A DNA stretch of 26,321 nucleotides from Chitinophagaceae bacterium (GTDB lineage: Bacteria; Bacteroidota; Bacteroidia; Chitinophagales; Chitinophagaceae): the NCBI GenBank assembly GCA_013205585.1, contig JABMML010000007.1:1-26321 (forward strand), in the 5' to 3' direction. The notes under the pieces were generated by a model, which was given only the letters and a program-made list of their open reading frames with translations, was not told the DNA's origin and did not search any database. Position 1 is the first letter of the stretch. Each line of letters begins with the position of its first letter. Of this stretch, positions 1-7,722 are shown one piece after another. Made by a program: the position numbers and the translations under genes.

Positions 1-1914
1 ACCTTAGAAGCTTACCACGAAGCTTATAAAAATAGCATCGACCATCCTGAAAAATTTTGGGGAGAGATTGCAGAAAATTTTACTTGGCGTAAAAAATGGG
101 ATCAGGTATTGGATTGGAATTTTACGGAACCTAAAGTTGAATGGTTCAAGGGAGGCAAATTAAATATTACAGAAAATTGCATCGATAGGCATTTAGCAAA
201 AACTGGAGACAAGCCTGCCATTATTTGGGAGCCCAATGATCCCAAAGAAAATCACCGCATTATTACTTACAAACAATTGCATTTAAACGTTTCTCAGTTT
301 GCACAAGTGCTTATTAATAACGGCGTGCAAAAAGCAGATCGTGTTTGTATTTATATGGGTATGATTCCTGAGCTTGCCATTGCAGTATTAGCCTGCGCAA
401 GAATTGGCGCTATTCATAGTGTCATATTCGGAGGCTTCTCTGCGCAAAGTATTGCAGACCGATTAGACGATGCGAAAGCTACTTATATTATTACTTGCGA
501 TGGAGCCTACCGTGGTGCCAAAGACATTCCATTAAAATCAATTATTGACGATGCACTAGTGGGCAATACCACCATAAAAAATATAATTGTTTGTTCAAGA
601 ACTAGAACCGCTGTATCTATGTTAAAAGGCCGTGACCTTTGGTGGGAAGATGAAATTAAAAAAGTAGAAGCACAAGGTATAACATCGGTGGAAGCAGTAG
701 AGATGGATGCAGAAGATCCTTTATTTATTTTATATACTTCAGGCTCTACGGGTAAACCTAAGGGCGTGGTGCATAGTACAGCAGGTTATATGGTGTATAC
801 CAATTATACTTTTGTAAATGTTTTTCAATATCAACCCAATGATTTATTTTTCTGTACTGCCGATATTGGTTGGATTACAGGACATAGTTATATAGTGTAT
901 GCGCCATTGAGTGCAGGCGGTACTTCTTTAATGTTTGAAGGTATTCCTACTTTCCCTGATGCAGGAAGGTTCTGGGATATCATTGATAAATTCAAAGTCA
1001 ATATTTTATATACCGCTCCTACTGCTATAAGATCATTGATGAGTTTTGGATTAGGCCCAGTGAATGGGCATGATTTAAGTAGTTTAAAAGTATTAGGCAC
1101 CGTAGGAGAACCTATTAATGAAGAAGCATGGCATTGGTATGACGAGAATATTGGTAAGAAAAAATGTCCCATTGTAGATACTTGGTGGCAAACAGAAACA
1201 GGGGGCATTATGATATCCAATATGGCGGGTATTACGCCCGGCAAACCTGGTTGGGCCACTTATCCGATGCCTGGTGTGCAAACTATTTTAGTAGATGATA
1301 AAGGAGCAGAAGTAACTACCATCGAAGAAGGTTTGTACCGTGGAAATTTATGCATCACTCAACCTTGGCCTGCCACCATTCGAACAACATATGGCGACCA
1401 TGAAAGATGTAGAACCAATTATTTCGCCACTTATCCTAATTTATATTTTACAGGAGATGGTGCTTTAAAAAATGAACTAGGTCAAATTAGAATTACAGGC
1501 AGAGTGGATGATGTATTAAATGTAAGTGGACATAGAATTGGCACCGCTGAAGTAGAAAATGCAATTAATATGCACGCAGGTGTGGTAGAAAGCGCGGTAG
1601 TAGGTTATCCGCATGATGTGAAAGGGCAAGGTATTTATGCTTATGTCATTTATACCGGAGCGCATGATCAAGATTCACATGGCTCTACAGATATGATTAG
1701 AAAAGATATTTTACAAACAGTGACTAGAATTATTGGACCTATTGCCAAACCAGATAAAATACAATTTGTGTCGGGGCTTCCTAAAACACGTTCTGGAAAA
1801 ATTATGCGTCGTATACTTCGTAAAGTTGCAGAAGGTGAATTGAAAAGTTTAGGAGATACTTCAACACTGCTTGATCCTGCTGTTGTGGAGGAGATTGTTA
1901 AAGGAGTGCTTTAA
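1..1914 (+). CDS. acs: Acetyl-CoA synthetase (AMP-forming), 5' end outside window
   Basis: Activates acetate to acetyl-AMP and then acetyl-CoA in the cytoplasm, feeding the TCA cycle and lipid synthesis. The frame is open from base 1. The residues before the first in-frame ATG (109) match the family's N-terminal region (the stretch around EKFWGEIA), so the true start lies upstream and about 637 codons are visible; the enzyme is usually about 650 aa, so little is missing. The adenylate-forming signature TSGSTGKPKG is encoded at 736-765. WITGHSY and WWQTETGG, which line the acetate/AMP pocket, follow. The C-terminal RSGKIMRR motif carries the catalytic lysine (codon 1798-1800), the residue reversibly acetylated in well-studied Acs enzymes. 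Its transcript probably ends in the hairpin at 2004-2048. Identification is very secure; regulation is not visible because the promoter is outside the window. Confidence 0.97.
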   Translation, partial: TLEAYHEAYKNSIDHPEKFWGEIAENFTWRKKWDQVLDWNFTEPKVEWFKGGKLNITENCIDRHLAKTGDKPAIIWEPNDPKENHRIITYKQLHLNVSQFAQVLINNGVQKADRVCIYMGMIPELAIAVLACARIGAIHSVIFGGFSAQSIADRLDDAKATYIITCDGAYRGAKDIPLKSIIDDALVGNTTIKNIIVCSRTRTAVSMLKGRDLWWEDEIKKVEAQGITSVEAVEMDAEDPLFILYTSGSTGKPKGVVHSTAGYMVYTNYTFVNVFQYQPNDLFFCTADIGWITGHSYIVYAPLSAGGTSLMFEGIPTFPDAGRFWDIIDKFKVNILYTAPTAIRSLMSFGLGPVNGHDLSSLKVLGTVGEPINEEAWHWYDENIGKKKCPIVDTWWQTETGGIMISNMAGITPGKPGWATYPMPGVQTILVDDKGAEVTTIEEGLYRGNLCITQPWPATIRTTYGDHERCRTNYFATYPNLYFTGDGALKNELGQIRITGRVDDVLNVSGHRIGTAEVENAINMHAGVVESAVVGYPHDVKGQGIYAYVIYTGAHDQDSHGSTDMIRKDILQTVTRIIGPIAKPDKIQFVSGLPKTRSGKIMRRILRKVAEGELKSLGDTSTLLDPAVVEEIVKGVL

Positions 1915-1936
1915 CAAATAATTATACTGCTCTTTA

Positions 1937-2119
1937 ATAGATATGCATGAATCATCTTTTGCTTCGCGCTCGTCTTGATCGCTAAAATTTATAAACACAA
2001 ATTAAAAGTCTGAACTCGCACTTCGTGCTCAAACATGCAGACTTTTTTAACTTTCGTATTTATAAATTTCTTTACGCTAAGACTCGAATCTCAGCAAAAG
2101 ATGGTTCATTGCTATCTAT
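1937..2119. repeat. Long imperfect inverted repeat (MITE-like or structured intergenic element)
   Basis: Two arms of roughly 75-80 bases face each other around a loop of about 25 bases. The outer parts, 1947-1963 and 2093-2109, pair at 16 of 17 positions. The inner AATTTATAAA blocks pair, and so do the innermost AAGTCTG/CAGACTT blocks. Between these the arms diverge but stay alignable, with GTCTT and TAGATA also shared. The loop holds a small GCAC-TTC-GTGC hairpin (2018-2028). No open reading frame is preserved and no clear target-site duplication was seen. It could be a decayed miniature transposable element or a large structured bidirectional terminator between the convergent acs and the 2138-2725 gene. 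Confidence 0.7.
2004..2048. terminator. Bidirectional intrinsic terminator between acs and the convergent gene
   Basis: AAAAGTCTG at 2004-2012 pairs with CAGACTTTT starting at 2038 and is followed by a run of T (2043-2048). The opposite strand also ends in T after the stem, so the hairpin can stop transcription from both sides. It forms the centre of the longer palindrome listed at 1937-2119. Confidence 0.65.
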
Positions 2120-2137
2120 ATAAATTCATAAAACAAA

Positions 2138-2725
2138 TTAATTGCCAGATGTCAATGCTAATACTAAAGCCAAATTAATTCCAAAGGCAACTCCCCAATT
2201 AGTCCAGACCTTACCTTGTTTAATTTTTTTAGCTTTTTGGTTATAACCTTCTGCATATTCAGCTTTTTTCATTAAATCTGTACTTGGATAGTTTAAATTT
2301 TCTTCTTTAGGATCAGCCGTAGAACATAATGCGGCAGGTATTAATCCAACTAATGGAGAAAGAAGTAAACTTGTTGCCATTACTGTTGTGCCAGCCCCTT
2401 TATATCCCTTATAATATTTTGAAGCATCAGCCTGCCCTTCTCTAAATAAGTCACGGCCCATTGGCACTATATTTTCTATTTTTTTAGTTTCATTAAATAA
2501 ATCCTTTGTGCCATTCTCATACCTCACCATCAATAATTCTGATTTTAGAATTGTAAATATTGGGCCTGATTGATTGTCAAATTTTTTATACTTGACCTCA
2601 GTTGAAGTTACTTCAAGCACCTTGGCTAGAATATCATCACCTGACTTTTTTGTTAAAACATCTTGTGAAAAACACAATGTTGTAGATAACAGAAATATAA
2701 ATAAACCTAGAAATAATTTTTTCAT
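2138..2725 (-). CDS. Secreted/membrane protein of unknown function, 195 aa
   Basis: No specific function is recognised. An N-terminal signal peptide is visible (residues 1-20, ending at ...CFSQ). A small beta-rich segment follows (about 25-80) of the type 'KSGDDILAKVLEV...EVKYKKFDN', common in Bacteroidota secreted proteins. A hydrophobic stretch (about 112-133), a conserved-looking charged block (LNYP...YNQKAKKIKQGKVWTNW, about 143-177) and a second hydrophobic segment (about 178-192) close the protein. It probably sits in the envelope with two membrane passes after signal cleavage. It lies 85 bases downstream of the lipoprotein gene 2811-3170 on the same strand and probably shares its promoter. 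The coding region is convergent with acs. The start ATG at 2723-2725 gives a clean signal peptide. Confidence 0.75.
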   Translation of the reverse strand: MKKLFLGLFIFLLSTTLCFSQDVLTKKSGDDILAKVLEVTSTEVKYKKFDNQSGPIFTILKSELLMVRYENGTKDLFNETKKIENIVPMGRDLFREGQADASKYYKGYKGAGTTVMATSLLLSPLVGLIPAALCSTADPKEENLNYPSTDLMKKAEYAEGYNQKAKKIKQGKVWTNWGVAFGINLALVLALTSGN

Positions 2726-2810
2726 AAAATTTTTATTTAATTCCTACTCATATGGCTTTTCGGATTTCGCCTCGTTTTTATGGTTTCTGAACTCCATTTT
2801 AATTATATTT

Positions 2811-3170
2811 TTATTGTTTGTCAATTAGTGCAAAAACAATTTGAATTCTAGGAAAATTGCCCAAAATGTATGGCGGCTCTGATATATTTTCACCAAGGAC
2901 TATAAATGATTTATTTTGTCTATCGGCAAAAATATCAGCTCTTCTTTCAACTTTGGACCTAATTGATTCGATTGATTCGAACCCAGATCCAGCTCTTTGG
3001 TATACTGTATAAATATCACTTACTGGATAATTATGATTCATTAATCTAGGAGCTGAATTAAAATAAGGTTCTCTTCCATTAAAACGAGCAATGGGTGAAG
3101 AGGTTGCACAACTAGCTAAACCAATAACTAATAAAATAAAATACAAAAATTTAAATTTTACCATTTTCAA
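2811..3170 (-). CDS. Small lipoprotein of unknown function, 119 aa
   Basis: A hydrophobic N-terminus ends in the lipobox LASC with the lipidated cysteine at residue 21 (19 if the second ATG, at 3164, is used), so the mature protein is a membrane-anchored lipoprotein of about 100 aa. The rest is soluble, with no domain I can name; the C-terminal part (SFIVLGENISEPPYILGNF...) reads like a small alpha/beta domain. It is the first gene of a two-gene minus-strand unit with 2138-2725. Its promoter is unusually clear (TTTG-N19-TATATTTG, 3206-3236), with a palindrome in the spacer, suggesting repression by the divergent XRE protein. Coding potential is supported by the lipobox and the promoter; function is unknown. 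Confidence 0.75.
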   Translation of the reverse strand: MKMVKFKFLYFILLVIGLASCATSSPIARFNGREPYFNSAPRLMNHNYPVSDIYTVYQRAGSGFESIESIRSKVERRADIFADRQNKSFIVLGENISEPPYILGNFPRIQIVFALIDKQ

Positions 3171-3205
3171 GAATTTTAGGATTTCAACGATATATAATAA
3201 TTAAT

Positions 3206-3236
3206 CAAATATAAGGATAATTATCCCTATGACAAA
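3206..3236 (-). promoter_or_regulatory. Bacteroidota-type promoter for the lipoprotein unit
   Basis: Read on the minus strand this is TTTG (3236-3233), a 19-base spacer, then TATATTTG (3213-3206). It matches the known Bacteroidota consensus (-33 TTTG, -7 TAnnTTTG) perfectly in both boxes and spacing. Transcription would start near 3200, giving a leader of about 30 bases before the ATG at 3168-3170. Confidence 0.75.
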
Positions 3237-3253
3237 TTATCCTTAAGTTATCT
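3215..3253. promoter_or_regulatory. Candidate XRE operator: palindrome plus extra half-sites
   Basis: GGATAATTATCC (3215-3226) is a perfect 12-bp palindrome located inside the -33/-7 spacer of the lipoprotein promoter. The half-site TTATCC recurs at 3237-3242, sixteen bases on, and a near copy TTATCT lies at 3248-3253. All copies fall between the lipoprotein promoter and the start of the XRE gene at 3263. This is the arrangement expected for a small XRE repressor controlling itself and the divergent unit. Binding by this protein is inference. Confidence 0.55.
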
Positions 3254-3258
3254 ATTTG
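3251..3258 (+). promoter_or_regulatory. -7-like box immediately before the XRE start
   Basis: TCTATTTG differs from TAnnTTTG at one position and ends four bases before the GTG start. The same spacing is seen before the hydrolase at 12574 and gatB at 22744. It overlaps the TTATCT half-site, so a bound repressor would block it. Confidence 0.4.
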
Positions 3259-3262
3259 TATT

Positions 3263-3511
3263 GTGAAAAAAAATACTAGAAAACCATATTACAGGGATGA
3301 CGAATTCTTAAAAAAGATTGGTGAAAAAGTTCGCTTTTTAAGGCAAGAAGCTGGTCTATCTCAAATGGACTTAGCGTTTCGTTGTAACGATAAAGATTAT
3401 AGCCAAATAAATAGATTAGAACTTGGAAAGATAAATTTCTCCGTTTCTTATCTGAAATTAGTTTCTAATGCACTAAAGGTCAAAGTAATGGACTTAATTC
3501 CTGAAGAATAA
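3263..3511 (+). CDS. XRE-family helix-turn-helix regulator, 82 aa
   Basis: A single-domain DNA-binding protein. The Cro/C1-type HTH covers about residues 17-80. Helix 2 begins near GLSQMDLA, the recognition helix lies in YSQINRLELGK, and the family-typical ending is LKLVSNALKVKVMDLIPEE. There is no extra effector domain, so it probably acts as a dimer, much like controller (C) proteins of restriction-modification systems, although no such system is seen here. The start codon is GTG at 3263, and a near-consensus -7 box ends four bases before it, so the mRNA may be leaderless. It is divergent from the lipoprotein unit across a palindrome and is its most likely regulator (inference). Confidence 0.85.
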   Translation: MKKNTRKPYYRDDEFLKKIGEKVRFLRQEAGLSQMDLAFRCNDKDYSQINRLELGKINFSVSYLKLVSNALKVKVMDLIPEE

Positions 3512-3518
3512 ATTTAAG

Positions 3519-3712
3519 AAATAAAGTAAAATATAAATACAATCCTAAGTGTACTTTTGAGTAAGAAGACGCGGACGAGCGTCTGATGAATGAGGGGCTA
3601 TGGATTAATACTCTATTTATAAAGTAAATAAATAAAATACAATCCTAAGCGCACTTTTGAGCAGCGCGAGAGGGAGCGAAGGATTGCTATTTTATATTGA
3701 CTTTATAAATCC
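3519..3712. repeat. Two-copy hairpin repeat element in the XRE/transporter gap
   Basis: Two direct copies begin at about 3521 and 3619. They share ATAAAGTAAA-like ends, an identical ATACAATCCTAAG, and ACTTTTGAG. Each copy also folds on itself. In the second, CAATCCT (3640-3646) pairs with AGGATTG (3680-3686), and ATTTATAAAGT (3615-3625) pairs with its complement at 3700-3710. In the first, AGACGC (3567-3572) pairs with GCGTCT (3579-3584), and AATCC/GGATT close the outside. GC-rich cores in an AT-rich gap suggest a structured, possibly bidirectional terminator or an amplified intergenic element. No coding potential is seen. Confidence 0.7.
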
Positions 3713-5215
3713 CTACTGGGTCATTAAGTTTTTCAACTTATTCGAAATCAAGAACAAAATGATGGAAGCAATCCCTGCCATGAATACGAAGAACATAAAG
3801 AACTCATTCAAGTTGCTAATTTGATAGCCCGCAAAAGAAGTAATTTTTCCATTTTCAGGATACAGGGCACTAAATACACCTGCTAATTTATTCGCAAAGG
3901 CGTTCGCTGTAAACCATACTGCCATTAATAAAGAGGCAAATTTAATAGGGGCTAATTTATTGAAAATAGCTAGGCCAATGGGCGATAAACAAAGTTCACC
4001 AAAGGTATGCATCATATACATTCCTATTAACCAAATCATACTTACTTTAATACCCGTACCTACGCCGTTCACTCCAGTGGCTATCCATAAATAACCAACG
4101 GCAAGTAACATTAAACCCATGGCCATTTTAAAAGGAGAAGAGGGTTCTCTTTTTGCCTTACCTAATTTAATCCATACCCATGCGACTAAGGGAGCAAGTG
4201 TTACAACAAATAAAGAATTGAGTGATTGAAAATAACTTGCTGGCACTACATAAAAACCCAAGTCTCTTTGCGTATTTTCTGAAGCAAAAAAAGTAAGCGA
4301 GGCGCCTGCTTGTTCAAAGGCGCTCCAAAAAAAGATTACGAAAAAAGATACCGTAAATAACACGGCCACTTTTTTCTTCTCAATAAGATCCAATGATTTA
4401 TCTGAAAAAATAACAAATGAGATTAAAACAATACAAGCAAGTAATAACCAAAATAAATAACTTACTACTTTAATATCAATATATACTAAAGCAATAGTGC
4501 CCAAAGAAATTAAAAATAAAAAGCCCACCATCACTGGAATTTTTTGAAACCATTTTGGTGCATCTTTAGGCGCCTCCCCAATGGACTGCCCTTCTGCATT
4601 CACTAAATATTTTTTCTGAAAAACTATTTGTGTAATTACACTTAGTAACATAGCAACGCCCCCTGCGAAAAAAGCCCATTTAAAATCGCCATTTTTACCA
4701 GTCTCTCCAAAAAGGCCGCAGACTGCTGGCCCTAATGCGCCACCGGTGTTAATACCCATATAAAAAATAGTGTAGGCTGCGTCAATTTTAGAATCGCCCT
4801 TGGCATACAACTGCCCCACCATGCTTGAAATATTGGGCTTGAAAAAACCATTGCCTGCAATCATACATCCCAGACCAATATAAAATAAAGGCATAGCCAA
4901 GCCTGCATTTTCATAAAAATGTCCACAAAAAAATAGTACAAATTCTCCAATGGCCATTACCAAGCCACCTGCAATGATAGAGCGGTTATTGCCCCAATAC
5001 CTATCGGCTATATAACCTCCTAAAAGAGGTGTTAAATAAATCAATCCCGTATAGCTACCATATACTTGAGAGGCAAAAACTTTATCAAATAACAAGGCCT
5101 TGGTTAAAAACAAAACCAAGATAGCACGCATACCATAGTAGTTAAAACGCTCCCACATTTCAGTTGCAAACAAAACATATAATCCCTTCGGGTGTTTCTG
5201 TGTGGTAGCTGACAT
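3713..5215 (-). CDS. POT/PTR-family proton-coupled oligopeptide transporter
   Basis: An inner-membrane symporter that brings in di- and tripeptides with protons (major facilitator superfamily, POT family). At 500 aa it is full length and made of many hydrophobic helices. The diagnostic proton-coupling motif ExxERFxYYG is present at residues 19-28. The PTR2 signature GGYIADRYWGNNRS follows the second helix region, and the second signature appears as FYMGINTGGALGP. The ATG at 5213-5215 gives a short cytoplasmic N-terminus in front of the motif, as expected. It is transcribed alone, divergently from purD across 81 bases and convergently toward the XRE gene. DtpT-type Bacteroidota transporters look like this; exact peptide preference cannot be read. 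Confidence 0.93.
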   Translation of the reverse strand: MSATTQKHPKGLYVLFATEMWERFNYYGMRAILVLFLTKALLFDKVFASQVYGSYTGLIYLTPLLGGYIADRYWGNNRSIIAGGLVMAIGEFVLFFCGHFYENAGLAMPLFYIGLGCMIAGNGFFKPNISSMVGQLYAKGDSKIDAAYTIFYMGINTGGALGPAVCGLFGETGKNGDFKWAFFAGGVAMLLSVITQIVFQKKYLVNAEGQSIGEAPKDAPKWFQKIPVMVGFLFLISLGTIALVYIDIKVVSYLFWLLLACIVLISFVIFSDKSLDLIEKKKVAVLFTVSFFVIFFWSAFEQAGASLTFFASENTQRDLGFYVVPASYFQSLNSLFVVTLAPLVAWVWIKLGKAKREPSSPFKMAMGLMLLAVGYLWIATGVNGVGTGIKVSMIWLIGMYMMHTFGELCLSPIGLAIFNKLAPIKFASLLMAVWFTANAFANKLAGVFSALYPENGKITSFAGYQISNLNEFFMFFVFMAGIASIILFLISNKLKNLMTQ

Positions 5216-5269
5216 AATTATTTGTTTTATTTAATTGACCCAATTTAATAAAATCCATTCAATAAATTT

Positions 5270-5277
5270 TACTTTCG
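5270..5277 (+). promoter_or_regulatory. Possible -7 box for purD
   Basis: TACTTTCG resembles TAnnTTTG with one mismatch and lies 19 bases before the purD ATG. No convincing -33 box was found at the right distance. Confidence 0.3.
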
Positions 5278-5296
5278 TGGTGCAATCCCTTTAATT

Positions 5297-6580
5297 ATGA
5301 ATATTTTACTCATTGGTAGTGGTGGAAGAGAAAATGCTTTAGCGTGGAAAATGGCGCAAAGTCATCAGTGTGATGAAATATTTGTAGCTCCTGGAAACCC
5401 TGGTACTGCTGAATTTGGAACGAATTTACCCATTGAAATAAATGATTTTGATGCCCTTAAAAAAGCGGCCATTGAGCACCAAATAGAAATGATTGTGGTA
5501 GGGCCAGAGGAACCGCTTGTAAAAGGGATTTATGATTTTTTCAATGACGATCCCTTAACGGCTCATATCAATATCATTGGTCCTTCAGCCCAAGCAGCAC
5601 AATTAGAAGGTAGCAAGGCTTTCAGTAAACATTTTATGCAAAGGCATCAAATACCTACGGCTAGTTACGCCGAATTTACACTTGAAAATTATGAGCAAGG
5701 TCTTGCCTACATTAGCGCTCATGCAGTTCCCATTGTTTTAAAAGCAGATGGACTGGCGGCGGGCAAAGGAGTTATTATTGCTACCACACACCAAGAAGCA
5801 TTGACCAGTTATAAAGAAATGCTACAAGACAAACAGTTTGGTGCAGCCAGTGATAAAGTAGTGATAGAGGAATTTTTGGAAGGTATTGAAGTAAGCGTTT
5901 TTGCTTTAACCGATGGAACTCATTATCAAATTATAGGACATGCCAAGGATTATAAAAGAATTGGCGAGGGCGATACAGGATTAAACACGGGTGGTATGGG
6001 CTGCGTGAGCCCTGTTCCTTTTATGGACGCTACTTTTATGGCTAAAGTAACTACTCAAATTGTGGAGCCCACTATTAAAGGTATTTTGCAGGAAGGCCTT
6101 GTTTATAAAGGATTTCTGTTCTTTGGACTCATGAATTGCAAGGGGGAACCCTATGTTATTGAATACAATTGTCGTTTAGGAGACCCAGAAACTGAAGTAA
6201 TTCTACCGCGTTTGCAAACCGACTTAGTAAGTCTACTAGCTGCTGCCGATAATGGTACTTTAGAGGATGTGAATATTCAATATCATGAGGAGTCCTTTGC
6301 AACTGTGATGGCCGTAAGTGGCGGTTATCCTGGATCTTATGAAAAAAACTTTCCCATTCAAGGAATAGAGCTTGCACAAAAATTACCTGACAGCCTTGTA
6401 TTTCAAGCTGGTACAGGGTTTCAAGATAACGCAATAGTTACTAAAGGAGGTCGTGTGCTTGCTGTTACTAGCCAAGGCAAAGACCTTCAGCAGGCCGTTG
6501 AAAAAGCGCAAAAAGCACTTTCAACTATTCAGTTTGAAGGCATGTATTTTAGAAAAGATATTGGTTACGAGTTTGCATAA
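5297..6580 (+). CDS. purD: Phosphoribosylamine-glycine ligase (GAR synthetase)
   Basis: Second step of de novo purine synthesis: joins glycine to phosphoribosylamine using ATP. At 427 aa it has the standard length. The N-terminal domain opens with MNILLIGSGGRENALAWK, the typical PurD start. The ATP-grasp part contains VLKADGLAAGKGV, IEEFLEGIEVSVF and NTGGMGCVSPVPF, and the C-terminal part contains EYNCRLGDPETEVILPRL, the signature just before the end of the ATP-grasp fold. All expected blocks are intact. It is a stand-alone gene, not in a pur operon here, divergent from the peptide transporter and followed after 110 bases by mreB. Confidence 0.97.
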   Translation: MNILLIGSGGRENALAWKMAQSHQCDEIFVAPGNPGTAEFGTNLPIEINDFDALKKAAIEHQIEMIVVGPEEPLVKGIYDFFNDDPLTAHINIIGPSAQAAQLEGSKAFSKHFMQRHQIPTASYAEFTLENYEQGLAYISAHAVPIVLKADGLAAGKGVIIATTHQEALTSYKEMLQDKQFGAASDKVVIEEFLEGIEVSVFALTDGTHYQIIGHAKDYKRIGEGDTGLNTGGMGCVSPVPFMDATFMAKVTTQIVEPTIKGILQEGLVYKGFLFFGLMNCKGEPYVIEYNCRLGDPETEVILPRLQTDLVSLLAAADNGTLEDVNIQYHEESFATVMAVSGGYPGSYEKNFPIQGIELAQKLPDSLVFQAGTGFQDNAIVTKGGRVLAVTSQGKDLQQAVEKAQKALSTIQFEGMYFRKDIGYEFA

Positions 6581-6622
6581 AATTTTGGGTTAAAAAAACT
6601 TTACGAATCATTTGTAAAAAGC

Positions 6623-6653
6623 TTTGTATTGTAAGGATTTTAGATGAATTTTG
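6623..6653 (+). promoter_or_regulatory. Candidate promoter of the mre operon
   Basis: TTTG (6623-6626), a 19-base spacer, then GAATTTTG (6646-6653). This matches the Bacteroidota consensus except for one base in the -7 box. A start near 6660 would give a leader of about 30 bases before mreB. Confidence 0.4.
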
Positions 6654-6690
6654 CTTCAGTCAACTTGAACTATTCAAATAACGATCTATA

Positions 6691-7716
6691 ATGGGATTAT
6701 TTAATTTTTTTACGCAGGAAATAGCGATGGACTTAGGTACAGCCAACACGCTTATTATTCACAACGATGAAGTAGTCGTGAATGAACCTTCTATTATTGC
6801 TTTAAATAGGAATAATATGAAAGAAGTTTTAGGCGTGGGTAAAAAAGCATTGTTGATGCATGAAAAAACGCATGAAAGTATCAAAACAATTCGTCCCTTA
6901 AAAGATGGTGTAATCGCCGACTTTAATGCTGCTGAATTAATGATTCGCGAGTTGATGAAAATGATTTATCCAAAGAAGCCATTGTTTCCTCCAAGTTGGA
7001 GAATGGTTATTTGTATTCCTTCTTCTATTACTGAGGTGGAGAAAAGAGCGGTGCGTGATAGTGCTGAGCAAGCAGGCGCCAAAGAAGTATATATGATTCA
7101 CGAACCGATGGCAGCTGCATTAGGAATTGGTATTGATGTAGAAGAACCTGTAGGAAATATGATTATTGATATTGGAGGTGGTACAACAGGTATTACAGTA
7201 ATTGCACTTGCAGGAATAGTTTGTGATCAAAGTATTCGTATTGCAGGAGATGAATTTACTGCAGATATCATGGAAGCATTAAGACGTTATCATAGTTTAT
7301 TAATTGGCGAGCGTACTGCAGAACAAATTAAAATACATGTAGGTGCTGCTTTAAAGGATTTAGACAATCCTCCAGATGATATGCCAGTGAATGGTCGTGA
7401 CTTAGTAACAGGTATTCCTAAACAAATTATGGTTACTTATCAAGAAGTAGCCGAGGCTTTAGATAAGAGTATTTTTAAAATTGAAGAGGCTATCTTAAAA
7501 GCCTTAGAAACAACGCCACCGGAGCTTGCATCAGATATATACCGCAGAGGTTTATACTTAACAGGAGGTGGTGCACTACTGCGCGGTTTAGATAAAAGAT
7601 TAAGTCAAAAAATAAAATTGCCCGTTCATGTAGCCGAGGATCCACTGAAAAGTGTGGTGCGCGGAACTGGTATTGCACTTAAGAATTATCAACGCTTTCC
7701 ATTTATTATGAGATAA
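6691..7716 (+). CDS. mreB: Rod shape-determining protein MreB
   Basis: Bacterial actin homologue that forms membrane-associated filaments guiding elongation-phase peptidoglycan synthesis. At 341 aa it is the usual size. The N-terminus MGLFNFFTQ is a short amphipathic membrane-binding segment. The nucleotide-binding motifs are visible: DLGTANTLI (phosphate 1, about residues 14-22), DIGGGTTG (phosphate 2, from residue 160) and LTGGGALLRGL (adenosine motif) near the end. It is the first gene of mreB-mreC-mreD-PBP2-rodA, with mreC starting six bases after its stop, so co-transcription is very likely. Nothing is missing or unusual. Confidence 0.97.
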   Translation: MGLFNFFTQEIAMDLGTANTLIIHNDEVVVNEPSIIALNRNNMKEVLGVGKKALLMHEKTHESIKTIRPLKDGVIADFNAAELMIRELMKMIYPKKPLFPPSWRMVICIPSSITEVEKRAVRDSAEQAGAKEVYMIHEPMAAALGIGIDVEEPVGNMIIDIGGGTTGITVIALAGIVCDQSIRIAGDEFTADIMEALRRYHSLLIGERTAEQIKIHVGAALKDLDNPPDDMPVNGRDLVTGIPKQIMVTYQEVAEALDKSIFKIEEAILKALETTPPELASDIYRRGLYLTGGGALLRGLDKRLSQKIKLPVHVAEDPLKSVVRGTGIALKNYQRFPFIMR

Positions 7717-7722
7717 TACCCA

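Noticed and set aside
2744..2797. A 17-codon minus-strand reading frame (MEFRNHKNEAKSEKPYE) in the leader between the lipoprotein gene and the 195-aa gene
   Set aside because: Too short, no ribosome binding site or promoter of its own, and such frames arise often by chance; only conservation could rescue it.
2574..2828. Plus-strand open frame of 84 codons over the 195-aa gene start
   Set aside because: It lies opposite a gene with a clear signal peptide and shows no domain or promoter; treated as a shadow.
3512..3712. CRISPR array, because of repeated units in a gap
   Set aside because: Only two diverged copies with strong internal symmetry and no unique spacers of regular length; no cas genes nearby.
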